Positions 25,266 to 36,473 are shown, counted from the first letter of the stretch. The stretch is DNA of 64,000 nt from Bradyrhizobium sp. AT1 (GCF_001590795.1 NZ_JXDL01000001.1:1676903-1740902); one strand, 5' to 3'. Notes: a model not told the origin generated them from the letters alone. A program made the numbers and translations.

Positions 25266-26876
25266 TTACTCGGACTTGTCGATGTTCCAGAACAGCGGTG
25301 TTGCCGGGCCGTCGAGCACGCCGGTCAGCGATTTGCGCCAGCCGCTCGGCAGCAGGTACTGCCCGAGCGGGATGTAGATCACCTGCTCATAGGCTTCCTT
25401 CTGGATGTCGGCGGCGATCTTCTTCTGCTCGTCGACCGAGGGCGCGCGGACGAAGGCGTCCTTGAGCTGCTCGATCTTGGGGTCTTCCGCCCAGCCGAAC
25501 CAGCCGCCCTTCTTGCCCTGGCCGCCGATCGAGAGATTGGCGATCGGATTGGAGACGTCGGCCGCGACCCAGTTGGTGAAGAACATGTTCCAGCCGCCCT
25601 CCTTCGGGGGCTTCTGGCTGGCTCTGCGACTCACCACCGTCTGCCAATCGGTCGCCTGCAGGTCGACCTTGAAGCCGGCCTCGCGCAACAGCTGAGCCGC
25701 CACGATCGGCTGCGCCTTCAGCGTGGTGACGTCGCCGGGCGCCATGATCACGACCGGGGTGCCGTCGTAGCCGGACTCGGCGAGCGCCTTCTTGGCTTCC
25801 GCCATGCCGTTGCCCTTGATCAGGGTCTCGGCGCCGACATCGGTCGCGAACGGCGTGTCGCACACGAAGAAAGCACCGCAGATCTTCTGATACTTGGCAT
25901 TGCCGACCAGGGCGTCGAGCACGTCCTTCTGGTTCATGGCCAGAAGCGCAGCACGCCGCACCTTCACGTTATCGAACGGCGGATAGAGGAAGTTCATCCG
26001 GCCGAGGGTCTGGAAGCCGAACTTGTTCGAGACCTCGATCGTGAGCTCCTTGTTCGCCTCCAGCACCGGCAGCATGTCGTAGGGCAGGTTCTCCATGAAG
26101 TCGATGTCGCCCGACTGCAACGCGTTCACCGCGGTCTGCGAGTCCGGCATGGTGATCCACTCGACGCGGTCGACCTTCGCCACCTTACCGCCGGAGGTCC
26201 AGCTCGCCGGCTCCTTGCGCGGCACGTAGTCGGTGTTCTTGACGTAGACCGCCTTCACGCCGGGCTGGAACTCCGAGGCCACGAACTTGAAGGGGCCGGA
26301 GCCGATCTGCTCGGGGATCTGCTTGTCCGCCGGCGTCTCGGCGAGGCGCTTCGGCATCATGAAGGCGACGCGCGAGGACGGCTTGCCGATGGAGTCCAGC
26401 ACGAGGCCGTAGGGCTCCTTCAGCTTCAGCGTGATGGTCTTGGCGTCGGTCGCCTCGATGCTCGCGGTGAAGTCCATGAGCTTCTGGCCCATGCCGTCGA
26501 CGGCGGCCCAGCGCTTCAGCGAAGCAACGCAATCTTCCGCCGTCACCGGTGCGCCGTCATGCCATTTCAGGCCGTCGCGCAGGGTGAAGGTGTAGGTCAG
26601 CTTGTCGTCGGAGATCTTCCAGTCCGCCATCTGCGGTTGGATCTTGAAGCTCGAATCGGGAGCAACGAGCGTGTCGTAGACCATGTAGCCATGGTCGCGC
26701 GTGATGTAGGCCGTGGTGAAGATCGGATCGATGATGCGCAGATCGGAATGCATCACCGCCGTGATAGTCTTGCCTGCTGCGAGCACGGGCGAAGCCAGCG
26801 CCGTCGAAAGCGCGACGACCGATAGCGCAAGTTTGGAGGCGAACGCGCGAGGCCCCCGGCGCATGAAGTGCAACAT
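25266..26876 (-). CDS. ABC transporter oligopeptide-binding protein (SBP family 5), copy 1
   Basis: A 536-residue periplasmic binding protein with signal peptide (MLHFMRRGPRAFASKLALSV..., cleavage near ASPVLA) and the same fold as its downstream paralogue. An AGGAGACAC ribosome site lies just before the ATG. In the variable region it reads ENLPYDMLPVLEANKELTIEV where copy 2 has a different sequence, suggesting altered ligand choice. First gene of a two-gene unit, divergent from the M20 peptidase at 27146. Confidence 0.93.
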   Translation of the reverse strand: MLHFMRRGPRAFASKLALSVVALSTALASPVLAAGKTITAVMHSDLRIIDPIFTTAYITRDHGYMVYDTLVAPDSSFKIQPQMADWKISDDKLTYTFTLRDGLKWHDGAPVTAEDCVASLKRWAAVDGMGQKLMDFTASIEATDAKTITLKLKEPYGLVLDSIGKPSSRVAFMMPKRLAETPADKQIPEQIGSGPFKFVASEFQPGVKAVYVKNTDYVPRKEPASWTSGGKVAKVDRVEWITMPDSQTAVNALQSGDIDFMENLPYDMLPVLEANKELTIEVSNKFGFQTLGRMNFLYPPFDNVKVRRAALLAMNQKDVLDALVGNAKYQKICGAFFVCDTPFATDVGAETLIKGNGMAEAKKALAESGYDGTPVVIMAPGDVTTLKAQPIVAAQLLREAGFKVDLQATDWQTVVSRRASQKPPKEGGWNMFFTNWVAADVSNPIANLSIGGQGKKGGWFGWAEDPKIEQLKDAFVRAPSVDEQKKIAADIQKEAYEQVIYIPLGQYLLPSGWRKSLTGVLDGPATPLFWNIDKSE

Positions 26877-27145
26877 AAAAAGTGTCTCCTGACGTGAAAC
26901 TGTTCAAAGGCAGGTTATTGATTGAGCATGTGGTTCATTCCCTAGGCGAACTAACCTCATGCAATGCCTTTATCTTTCGAGACTTGCAGACAGTGCCGAG
27001 CGCGTCAATCCGGTTTCGCTGCAAGCCCTGGCGGCGCGGGCACGGGCTCCACAACGATCGGTTTGGCTCTACAACACTCTCCACTCGTCCTGCCGCGCAG
27101 CAATGCAATGCGCGTTCCACCTTTCAAAGCTTGAGAGACATTGAG
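26877..27145. other. Divergent promoter region
   Basis: About 270 bp between the binding-protein start and the M20 peptidase start. It is AT-richer than the flanks and must carry both promoters. No sigma-54 consensus was found on either strand here, unlike ahead of the permease genes. Confidence 0.45.
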
Positions 27146-28276
27146 ATGAATCCAGCCAATCTACCTTTCGATTCCGAGGCAATGCTCGAAGGTCTGCGCG
27201 GCTGGGTCGAATGCGAAAGCCCGACCTGGGACGCTGGTGCCGTGAACCGCATGCTCGATATCGCAGCGCGGGATATGGCGATCATGGGTGCGACGATCGA
27301 ACGCATCGCCGGCCGGAACGGCTTCGGCGGCGTGATCCGCGCGCGCTTTCCACACCCCAAGCAGGGCGAGCCCGGCATCCTGATCGCCGGCCACATGGAT
27401 ACCGTCCACCCGGTCGGCACCATCGAGAAGCTGAAATGGCGGCGCGAGGGCAACAAGTGCTACGGTCCCGGCATCTACGACATGAAGGGCGGCAACTATC
27501 TCTCGCTGGAAGCAATCCGCCAGCTGGCGCGCGCATCCTTCACGACGCCGCTGCCGATCACCGTGCTGTTCACGCCGGACGAGGAAGTCGGCACGCCCTC
27601 GACGCGCGACATCATCGAAGCCGAGGCCGCGCGCAACAAATATGTGCTGGTGCCCGAGCCCGGCCGCGCCGACAACGGCGTCACCACCGGACGTTATGCG
27701 ATTGCGCGATTCAATCTCGAAGCGACTGGACGGCCGAGCCACGCCGGCGCGACGCTGTCGGCGGGACGCTCGGCGATCCGCGAGATGGCGCGGCAGATTC
27801 TCAACATCGACGCCATGACGAGCGAGGATTGCACCTTCTCGGTCGGCGTCGTGCATGGCGGGCAATGGGTCAATTGCGTTGCCACGACCGCGACCGGCGA
27901 AGCGCTCTCCATGGCCAAGCGGCAGGCCGATCTCGACCGCGGCGTCGAGCGGATGCTGGCGCTGTCAGGCACGACCAACGATGTCGCCTTCAAGGTGACG
28001 CGCGGGGTGACGCGTCCGGTGTGGGAGCCGGATGCCGGCACGATGGCACTGTACGAAAAGGCGCGCGGCATCGCCAAATCTCTTGGCGCGGAATTACCGC
28101 ATGCGAGCTCCGGCGGCGGCTCCGACGGCAATTTCACCGGCGCAATGGGCATCCCGACGCTCGACGGCCTCGGCGTGCGCGGCGGTAACGGCCACACGCT
28201 GGAGGAGTTCATCGAGGTCGAGAGCCTGGTCGAGCGCGGCCGCTTGATGGCGGGACTGTTGGCGACGCTGGAGTAG
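27146..28276 (+). CDS. M20 family metallopeptidase (CPG2/glutamate carboxypeptidase-like)
   Basis: A 376-residue zinc peptidase. The ATG at 27146 (MNPANLPFD) follows a GAGA-type ribosome site; the longer frame from 26882 covers promoter DNA. Metal and catalytic motifs are GHMDTVHP (His, Asp), YDMKGGNY (bridging Asp), PDEEVG (catalytic and metal Glu), PEPGRADNG, and a late His in GNGHTLEE. It lacks a signal peptide, so it would cut imported peptides in the cytosol. It is flanked by the binding proteins and the permease genes of the same system. Confidence 0.9.
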   Translation: MNPANLPFDSEAMLEGLRGWVECESPTWDAGAVNRMLDIAARDMAIMGATIERIAGRNGFGGVIRARFPHPKQGEPGILIAGHMDTVHPVGTIEKLKWRREGNKCYGPGIYDMKGGNYLSLEAIRQLARASFTTPLPITVLFTPDEEVGTPSTRDIIEAEAARNKYVLVPEPGRADNGVTTGRYAIARFNLEATGRPSHAGATLSAGRSAIREMARQILNIDAMTSEDCTFSVGVVHGGQWVNCVATTATGEALSMAKRQADLDRGVERMLALSGTTNDVAFKVTRGVTRPVWEPDAGTMALYEKARGIAKSLGAELPHASSGGGSDGNFTGAMGIPTLDGLGVRGGNGHTLEEFIEVESLVERGRLMAGLLATLE

Positions 28277-28302
28277 TCTAGGCTGTCTCGTAGTCCAGGC
28301 TG

Positions 28303-28343
28303 TCTCATTCCGGGGCGCGCAAGCACGAACCCGGAAATGACGG
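28303..28343. repeat. Short derivative of the GTCATTCCGGGG repeat
   Basis: CTCATTCCGGGGCGCGC and CCCGGAAATGACGG form a compact palindrome related to the longer copies at 30340, 32124, 36474 and 46702. It sits just after a tandem pair of 16-bp units (TAGTCTAGGCTGTCTC / TAGTCCAGGCTGTCTC) that begins at the M20 stop codon. Confidence 0.6.
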
Positions 28344-28398
28344 CCAAATCCAAGGGCGCGGAAATCAGCTGACCGCACTGCAAAAACTGTGGCCCGGA

Positions 28399-28414
28399 TG
28401 GCACGGGAATTGCT
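28399..28414 (+). promoter_or_regulatory. Sigma-54 (RpoN) promoter
   Basis: TGGCACGGGAATTGCT agrees at every fixed position with the -24/-12 consensus TGGCACG-N4-TTGCW. It lies 72 bp upstream of the permease start at 28487, in an intergenic gap, on the correct strand. No binding site for an activator was identified by eye. Confidence 0.75.
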
Positions 28415-28486
28415 GAAATGTTAGGCTAGTGGCAGAACAGACCTCGCGGCTGCCGCCGATTTGACTCTAATCTGACGGAATCCAAC

Positions 28487-29428
28487 TTGCTCGGATATCT
28501 CCTTCGCCGAACCCTCGCCGCCGTGCCCGTGATGGGCGTCGTCGCGCTGTTTGTCTTCCTCCTGCTCCGCCTCACCCCTGGCGACCCCGCGGCGATCCTC
28601 GCCGGCGATAACGCGACGCCCGAACGTCTGGAGCGCATCCGCGCCTCGCTCGGCCTCAACGAGCCGCTGATCGTGCAGTTCATCACCTGGGTGAACAAGC
28701 TGCTGCACGGCGACCTCGGCACCTCGCTGATCTCCAACTTGCCCGTCATGAAGATGATCGGCCAGCGCGTCGAGCCGTCGATCTCGATCGCGCTGTGCAC
28801 CATCATCCTGGCCGTGATCGTGGCGGTGCCGCTGGGCGTGATTGCGGCATGGAAGCACGGCACCTGGATCGACCGTTTCGTGATGGGGCTTTCCGTGCTC
28901 GGCTTCTCGGTGCCGGTATTCGTGGTCGGCTATGTCCTGATCGAAGTATTCGCGCTCGAGCTGCGCTGGGTACCGGTGCAGGGCTTCAAGAGCATCAGCG
29001 CCGGCTTCGGCGCGTTCTTCGAACGCATGATCCTGCCGACCTGTGCCCTCTCCTTCATCTACATTGCGCTGATCGCGCGCATGACGCGCGCGGCGATGCT
29101 CGACGTGCTCGGTGAGGATTACGTCCGCACCGCGCGCGCCAAGGGCATCAACGAGGTCGCCGTGATGATGCGGCACGCGCTGCGCAATGCCGCCGTGCCC
29201 GTGATTACCGTGATCGGCACCGGCTTTGCGCTGCTGATCTCCGGCGTCGTCGTCACCGAGAGCGTGTTCAACATCCCCGGCATCGGCCGCCTCACCGTGG
29301 ATGCGGTGCTGGCGCGCGACTATCCGGTGATCCAGGCAATGATCCTGCTGACCTCGCTCATTTACGTTGTCGTCAATCTTCTGATCGACGTCGCTTACAC
29401 CCTGCTCGATCCCCGGATCCGGTACTGA
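28487..29428 (+). CDS. Peptide ABC transporter permease, DppB type
   Basis: A 313-residue inner-membrane permease with six predicted helices. It begins MLGYLLRRTLAAVPVMGVVALFVFLLLRL at a TTG codon; PGDPAAILAGDNATPE is the typical N-terminal periplasmic loop. The EAA-loop motif (EDYVRTARAKGINE) contacts the ATPase. It forms the channel with the DppC-type permease 13 bp downstream. The operon is preceded by a sigma-54 promoter. Confidence 0.92.
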   Translation: MLGYLLRRTLAAVPVMGVVALFVFLLLRLTPGDPAAILAGDNATPERLERIRASLGLNEPLIVQFITWVNKLLHGDLGTSLISNLPVMKMIGQRVEPSISIALCTIILAVIVAVPLGVIAAWKHGTWIDRFVMGLSVLGFSVPVFVVGYVLIEVFALELRWVPVQGFKSISAGFGAFFERMILPTCALSFIYIALIARMTRAAMLDVLGEDYVRTARAKGINEVAVMMRHALRNAAVPVITVIGTGFALLISGVVVTESVFNIPGIGRLTVDAVLARDYPVIQAMILLTSLIYVVVNLLIDVAYTLLDPRIRY

Positions 29429-29441
29429 GGCAAGGATAAAC

Positions 29442-30329
29442 ATGTCGGTCGATACCCTTCCCCAGTCGTCCATTCCGATCACGGCGCCGCTGCGGCCGCG
29501 TTTCGGGTTCCTGACCTCGACGCCGATCATCGCGACGGCGACGGTCCTGCTCACGCTGATCGTGCTGATCTCGATCCTGGCGCCGCTGATCGCCCCGCAT
29601 GATCCGATCCAGCTCGCGCCGTCGCAGCGGCTGAAGCCGTCGTCCGCGCAATTCCTGCTCGGCACCGACGCCTATGGCCGTGACCTGGCCTCGCGCGTCC
29701 TTTATGGCGGCCGCATCTCGCTGCTGATCGGCATCGGTTCGGCGATCCTGTCGATCGTGATCGGGCTCGCGATCGGCCTCGTCTCCGGCTTCTTCAAGCT
29801 GGTCGATGCCGTCCTGATGCGCGTCATGGACGGCCTGATGGCGATGCCGAGCATCCTGCTCGCGATCGCCGTGGTGTCGCTGTCCGGTGCCAGCCTCTGG
29901 ACCGTGCTGATCGCGATCACCATTCCGGAGATCCCGCGCGTGGCGCGCCTGGTACGCTCTGTCGTGCTGTCGGCGCGCGAGGAGCCTTATGTCGAGGCCG
30001 CCATCTCGGTCGGCTCGTCCTTGCCGAAGATCATGTGGCGGCACCTGATGCCGAACACGATCGCGCCGCTGATCGTCCAGGGCACCTATGTCTGTGCCTC
30101 CGCGATCCTGACCGAGGCGATCCTGTCCTTCCTCGGCGCCGGCATCTCGCCGGAGACGCCGACCTGGGGCAACATCATGGCCGAGGGCCGCCAGTACTTC
30201 CAGATCAAGCCGTCGCTGATCTTCTGGCCGGGCCTGCTGCTCTCGATCGCCATCCTCAGCATCAATCTGATCGGCGACGCCGCCCGCGACGCACTCGATC
30301 CCCGCATGAAGCAGCGGGAGGGGAAGTGA
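29442..30329 (+). CDS. Peptide ABC transporter permease, DppC type
   Basis: A 295-residue permease with N-terminal OppC-like segment and HDPIQLAPSQRLKPSSAQFLLGTDAYGRD, a hallmark of DppC proteins. The EAA loop is EEPYVEAAISVGSSLPKIMWRHLMPN. Partner of the preceding permease. The following intergenic gap holds a palindromic repeat and the ribosome site of the ATPase gene. Confidence 0.93.
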   Translation: MSVDTLPQSSIPITAPLRPRFGFLTSTPIIATATVLLTLIVLISILAPLIAPHDPIQLAPSQRLKPSSAQFLLGTDAYGRDLASRVLYGGRISLLIGIGSAILSIVIGLAIGLVSGFFKLVDAVLMRVMDGLMAMPSILLAIAVVSLSGASLWTVLIAITIPEIPRVARLVRSVVLSAREEPYVEAAISVGSSLPKIMWRHLMPNTIAPLIVQGTYVCASAILTEAILSFLGAGISPETPTWGNIMAEGRQYFQIKPSLIFWPGLLLSIAILSINLIGDAARDALDPRMKQREGK

Positions 30330-30339
30330 GATCAGCACT

Positions 30340-30442
30340 GTCATTCCGGGGCGCGCCCCTTGGCGCGAGCCCGGAATCCATTTCACACCTACGATGCAGC
30401 CCGATGGATTTCGGGCTCGCGCGACGCGCGCCCCGGAATGAC
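30340..30442. repeat. GTCATTCCGGGG palindromic repeat
   Basis: Ends GTCATTCCGGGGCGCGCC and GCGCCCCGGAATGAC are inverted, with an inner pair GCGAGCCCGGAATCCA / TGGATTTCGGGCTCGCG. It lies between the permease and ATPase genes of one operon. The open frame of the ATPase gene extends into it, but the likely GTG start is downstream. Confidence 0.88.
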
Positions 30443-30458
30443 GGCGGAGAGATTTGAC

Positions 30459-32108
<1,650 letters not shown>

Positions 32109-32123
32109 TTCCACTCTCTCGTC

Positions 32124-32229
32124 GTCATTCCGGGGTATCGCGAAGCGATGGGCCCGGAATCCCTCAGGCCGCAGACTCCGTCGCACGATGGATTCCGGGC
32201 TCGCGCCGCGTGGCGCGCCCCGGAATGAC
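32124..32229. repeat. GTCATTCCGGGG palindromic repeat
   Basis: Inverted ends GTCATTCCGGGG and CCCCGGAATGAC, with inner GGGCCCGGAATCCCTC / GATTCCGGGCTCGC. The copy is in the 250-bp gap between the ATPase and M81 genes. Confidence 0.88.
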
Positions 32230-32356
32230 GGCGGAGTGTGGGACGCAGCATTCCCAAAACGATCTGACCCCATGCGCGGCGCGATGGCCTCTCGCCTTGC
32301 TCTCTGCGCGGAGCCAAGGCTAACGTCGCGCACTCTCCAACGCTGGACTTGAATTG

Positions 32357-33862
32357 ATGACACGTATCGCCGTCGGCGGCTTCCTGCACGAGACCAACAC
32401 CTTCGCTCCCACCAAGGCGACCTTCGCCGACTTCCAGCATGGCGGCGGCTGGCCGGCGATGACGGAAGGCCAGGACGTGCTGAAGGTGATGCGGCGCATC
32501 AATGTCGGCCTGGCCGGTTTCGTCGACAGCGCCGAGGTCAACGGCTGGGAACTCGTTCCGACGATCGCCTGCGGGGCGAGCCCCTCCGCGCACGTCACCA
32601 AGGATGCCTTCGAGCGCATCGTCAAGGTGATGGTCGACGGCATCGCAGCCGCCGGACCGCTCGACGCCGTCTATCTCGACCTGCACGGCGCGATGGTGAC
32701 CGAGCATCTCGACGACGGTGAAGGCGAGATCCTGGCGCGCGTGCGCCGCGTCATCGGCAAGGATGTTCCGCTGGTCGCGAGCCTCGACCTGCACGCCAAC
32801 GTCACGCCCGAGATGATGGAACATGCGGACGCGCTGATCGCCTACCGCACCTATCCGCATGTCGACATGGCCGACACCGGCCGCGCTGCCGCGAGACACC
32901 TCGCTTTGCTGCTGAAGACGAAGCAGCGTTTCGCAAAGGCGTTCCGGCAACTGCCGTTCCTGATCGCGATCAGCTGGCAATGCACCAATGACTTCCCCAC
33001 CAAGGGCATCTACGAAAAGCTTGCCGCGCTGGAAAGCGATGCGGTTCCGACGCTCTCCTTCGCGCCCGGTTTCCCTGCCGCCGACTTCCGCGATTGCGGG
33101 CCGAGCGTGTTCGCCTATGGCAGAACACAGGAAGATGCCGATCGCGCGGCCGATGCGATCGTCAAGCTGATCGAAAGCCACGAGGACGATTTCGACGGCC
33201 GGATATGGTCGCCCGACGATGGTGTACGTCACGCCATGGAACTGGCGAAGGGTGCAAGCAAGCCGATCATCATTGCCGACACCCAGGACAATCCCGGCGC
33301 AGGCGGCGATTCCGACACCACGGGCATGCTGCGCGCACTGGTGCGCAACAAGGCGAGCGCGGCTACCGGCGCGATCTACGATCCGGTCTCGGCCAAGGCA
33401 GCACACGCAGCTGGCGTCGGCGCCACCGTGACGCTGTCGCTCGGCGGCAAGTCCGGCATTCCCGGTGACGAGCCTTACACCGAGACCTTCGTCGTCGAGA
33501 AACTCTCCGACGGCCGCTTCATCGCGCCCGGCCCCTATTATGGCGGCCGCGAAATGGAGATGGGCCCCTCCGCGTGCCTTCGCATCGGCGATGTCCGGGT
33601 CGTGGTGAGCTCGCACAAGGCGCAGCTCGCCGACCAGGCGATGTACCGCTATGTCGGCATCGAGCCGACGCAGGAGAAGATCCTGGTCAACAAGAGCTCG
33701 GTGCATTTCCGCGCCGATTTCGAACCGATCGCTGCGAGCCTGATGATCTGTGCCGCGCCCGGCGCGATGCCGGCCGACACCGCGTCCCTGCCCTGGACGC
33801 GCCTGCGCCCGGGCATCCGCATCAAGCCGAACGGCCCCGTTTTCACGCCCTCCTCACGCTAA
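32357..33862 (+). CDS. M81 family metallopeptidase (MlrC-like)
   Basis: A 501-residue protein of the MlrC/DUF1485 family, named for the microcystin-degrading zinc peptidase. The opening TRIAVGGFLHETNTFAP has the family His/Glu pair at 11-12, and DLHANVTPEM and YPHVDM supply further metal ligands. The C-terminal half has GGDSDTTGMLRAL. No signal peptide. The ATG at 32357 is preferred over the adjacent TTG. By position in a peptide import cluster it likely cleaves an imported peptide or amide; actual substrate unknown. Confidence 0.88.
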   Translation: MTRIAVGGFLHETNTFAPTKATFADFQHGGGWPAMTEGQDVLKVMRRINVGLAGFVDSAEVNGWELVPTIACGASPSAHVTKDAFERIVKVMVDGIAAAGPLDAVYLDLHGAMVTEHLDDGEGEILARVRRVIGKDVPLVASLDLHANVTPEMMEHADALIAYRTYPHVDMADTGRAAARHLALLLKTKQRFAKAFRQLPFLIAISWQCTNDFPTKGIYEKLAALESDAVPTLSFAPGFPAADFRDCGPSVFAYGRTQEDADRAADAIVKLIESHEDDFDGRIWSPDDGVRHAMELAKGASKPIIIADTQDNPGAGGDSDTTGMLRALVRNKASAATGAIYDPVSAKAAHAAGVGATVTLSLGGKSGIPGDEPYTETFVVEKLSDGRFIAPGPYYGGREMEMGPSACLRIGDVRVVVSSHKAQLADQAMYRYVGIEPTQEKILVNKSSVHFRADFEPIAASLMICAAPGAMPADTASLPWTRLRPGIRIKPNGPVFTPSSR

Positions 33863-33876
33863 CCGGACAGGACCAC

Positions 33877-35049
33877 ATGCCCACACTCGAGCGCATCGAC
33901 GGCTATGCCGACGAACTCACTGCCATCCGCCGCGACCTCCACGCCCATCCCGAGATCGGCTTCGAGGAAGTGCGCACCTCCGGCATCGTCGCCGACAAGC
34001 TGAAGAGCTGGGGCATCGAGGTGCATCGCGGTCTCGGCGGCACCGGCGTGATCGGCGTGATCAAGGGCAAGGGCTCGGGCAGCAAGCGCATCGGCCTGCG
34101 CGCCGACATGGACGCGCTGCCGATGGAAGAGAACACCAATCTGAAATGGAGCTCGAAAATCCCCGGCCGCTTCCACGGCTGCGGCCATGACGGCCACACC
34201 ACCATGCTGCTCGGCACCGCGCGCTACCTCGCCGAGACCCGCAATTTCGACGGCACCGTGCACCTGATCTTCCAGCCGGCCGAGGAAGGCCTCGGCGGCG
34301 CCCGCGCCATGATCAAGGACGGCCTGTTCGAGAAGTTTCCCTGCGACGAGCTCTACGGCCTGCACAACGCGCCCGACCTCAACCACGGCGAGATCGCGAT
34401 CCTGCCGGGCCCGGCGATGGCCAGCGCCGACTTCTTCGACCTGCGCATCACCGGCTATGGCGCGCATGGCGCGATGCCCGAGCGTTCCAAGGACGCGGTG
34501 ATCATCGCGACCACGCTGGCGCAGGCGATCCAGACCATCGTCAGCCGCAACGTCGAGCCGCTGCAGGCCGCCGTCATCTCGATCACCCAGATCCATGCCG
34601 GCTCCGCCTACAACGTCATCCCCGGCGATGCACATCTGTGCGGCACCATCCGCACCTTCTCGAAGGAAGTCCGCACCCTGATCGCCGAACGCATCCGCAC
34701 GATCTGCGCCGGCATCGCCAGCGCCTATCAATGCGTGATCGACGTCGACATCCGCGATACTTTCGACGTGCTGGTCAACCAGGTCGAGCAGTCCAAGGTG
34801 GTCGAGGAGGTCGCGCGCACCATCGTCGACCCCGCCAACGTGATCACCCGCGCCCAGCCCAAGATGGGCAGCGAGGATTTCGCCGACATGCTGCAGACCA
34901 TTCCCGGCGCCTATTTCTGGGTCGGCCATGACGGCTCGGTGCCGGTGCACAATCCCGGCTTCGTGCTCGATGACAAGATCCTGCCGATCGGCGCCAGCAT
35001 GTTCGCCCGCATCATCGAGACCCGCATGCCGGTGGGTGGCAATGCCTAA
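33877..35049 (+). CDS. M20D amidohydrolase (hippurate hydrolase-like)
   Basis: A 390-residue zinc amidohydrolase starting 14 bp after the M81 gene. Metal-binding motifs: RRDLHAHPEIGFEE (18-31), RADMDALPMEE (75-85), HGCGHDGH (100-107), EEGLGG, and a late HNPGFVLDD. The family removes N-acyl groups from amino acids (hippurate, acetyl amino acids, IAA conjugates). Its last 8 bases overlap the amidase start, so the two are coupled. Confidence 0.92.
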   Translation: MPTLERIDGYADELTAIRRDLHAHPEIGFEEVRTSGIVADKLKSWGIEVHRGLGGTGVIGVIKGKGSGSKRIGLRADMDALPMEENTNLKWSSKIPGRFHGCGHDGHTTMLLGTARYLAETRNFDGTVHLIFQPAEEGLGGARAMIKDGLFEKFPCDELYGLHNAPDLNHGEIAILPGPAMASADFFDLRITGYGAHGAMPERSKDAVIIATTLAQAIQTIVSRNVEPLQAAVISITQIHAGSAYNVIPGDAHLCGTIRTFSKEVRTLIAERIRTICAGIASAYQCVIDVDIRDTFDVLVNQVEQSKVVEEVARTIVDPANVITRAQPKMGSEDFADMLQTIPGAYFWVGHDGSVPVHNPGFVLDDKILPIGASMFARIIETRMPVGGNA

Positions 35050-36463
35050 AAAGAACGTCGAAGATGCGGTCACCTCGCTGCACGATCTGTCCGCGGTCGA
35101 TCTGATCGCGGGCTATCGCGCCAAGCAATTCTCGCCGAGCGAGGTGCTGGACGACGTGCTCGCGCATGTCGCGGCGTGGGAGCCGCATCTGAAGGCGCTT
35201 TATGCATTCGACCCCGACGGCGCGCGCGAAGCCGCGAAGGCCTCGACCGCGCGCTGGACCGGCGGCGAGCCGTCCGGTGCGCTCGATGGCGTCCCCGTGA
35301 CGGTGAAGGACAACATCGCGACCAAGGGCGTGCCGGTGCCGCTGGGCGCAGCCAGCGTCAAGCTCGTCCCGGCCGAGAAGGACGCTCCGCCCGCCGCGCG
35401 GCTGCGCGAGGCAGGCAGCATCATCTTCGCCAAGACCACCATGCCCGACTACGGCATGCTGTCCTCCGGGCTTTCCTCTTTCCATGCGCTCGCGCGCAAT
35501 CCCTGGGATCTCTCCAAGAACCCCGGCGGCTCCAGTGCAGGTGCCGGCGCTGCTGCGGCGGCCGGTTACGGTCCCTTGCATCTCGGCACCGATATCGGCG
35601 GATCGGTCCGCCTGCCCGCCGGTTGGTGCGGCCTCGTCGGCCTGAAGCCGAGCTTTGGCCGCGTGCCGATCGATCCCACCTATCTCGGCCGCGTCGCCGG
35701 TCCCATGACCCGCACGGTTGATGATTGCGCGTTGATGATGAGCGTGATCGCAAAGCCCGACCGGCGCGATGGCATGAGCCTGCCGGCCGAGCCGCTCAAC
35801 TGGAAGGGTCTCGAAAAATCTCCGCGCAAACTGCGCATCGGATTGATGCTCGATGCCGGCGTCGGCCTGCCGGCAGAACGAGCGGTCCGCGACGTCGCAG
35901 TGAAAGCCGCAAAGGCGTTCGAATCCGCTGGCAGCGTCGTGACCGAGGTCGACGGCATTCTCACCCGCGAGATGCTCGACGGCCTCGACAATTTCTGGCG
36001 CGCGCGGATGTGGGACGATCTGTCCAAGCTGACGCCGGCCGAGCAGGCCAAGGTGCTGCCCTACATTTTCAAATGGGGTGCCTCCGGCGCGAAGCTGTCG
36101 GGCGTCGACGTCATCCGCGGCTTCAACCAGACCATGGCGATCCGCGCGGCGGCGGCGAAGCTGTTCTGCGAGCTCGATTATGTGATCTCGCCGACCGCAC
36201 CGAACGTGAACTATCCGGCCGACTGGGCTTCTCCGACCAACGATCCCATGCAGCCGTTCGAGCACATCGCCTATACCGTGCCGTGGAATATGTCGGAGAA
36301 CCCCGCCGTCTCCATCAACGGCGGATTCGACCCCAAGGGATTTCCCATCGGCGTCCAGATCGTCGGCCGCCGCTTCGACGACATCGGCGTGCTCGGCATG
36401 GCCAAGGCCTTTGAAGGCCTGCGCGGCCCGCAGCGGCCCTGGCCCAAGCCGCCTGCGAAATAG
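35042..36463 (+). CDS. Amidase (amidase signature family)
   Basis: A 473-residue amidase with the Ser-cisSer-Lys triad: Lys89 (VTVKDN), Ser164 (PGGSSAG) and Ser188 (GTDIGGSVR), with the 24-residue spacing of the family. It hydrolyses an amide to acid and ammonia in the cytosol. The ATG at 35042 lies within the end of the preceding gene. The position after M81 and M20D genes suggests stepwise breakdown of one imported amide-containing compound, releasing nitrogen. Confidence 0.92.
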   Translation: MPKKNVEDAVTSLHDLSAVDLIAGYRAKQFSPSEVLDDVLAHVAAWEPHLKALYAFDPDGAREAAKASTARWTGGEPSGALDGVPVTVKDNIATKGVPVPLGAASVKLVPAEKDAPPAARLREAGSIIFAKTTMPDYGMLSSGLSSFHALARNPWDLSKNPGGSSAGAGAAAAAGYGPLHLGTDIGGSVRLPAGWCGLVGLKPSFGRVPIDPTYLGRVAGPMTRTVDDCALMMSVIAKPDRRDGMSLPAEPLNWKGLEKSPRKLRIGLMLDAGVGLPAERAVRDVAVKAAKAFESAGSVVTEVDGILTREMLDGLDNFWRARMWDDLSKLTPAEQAKVLPYIFKWGASGAKLSGVDVIRGFNQTMAIRAAAAKLFCELDYVISPTAPNVNYPADWASPTNDPMQPFEHIAYTVPWNMSENPAVSINGGFDPKGFPIGVQIVGRRFDDIGVLGMAKAFEGLRGPQRPWPKPPAK

Positions 36464-36473
36464 TCGCACTGTC

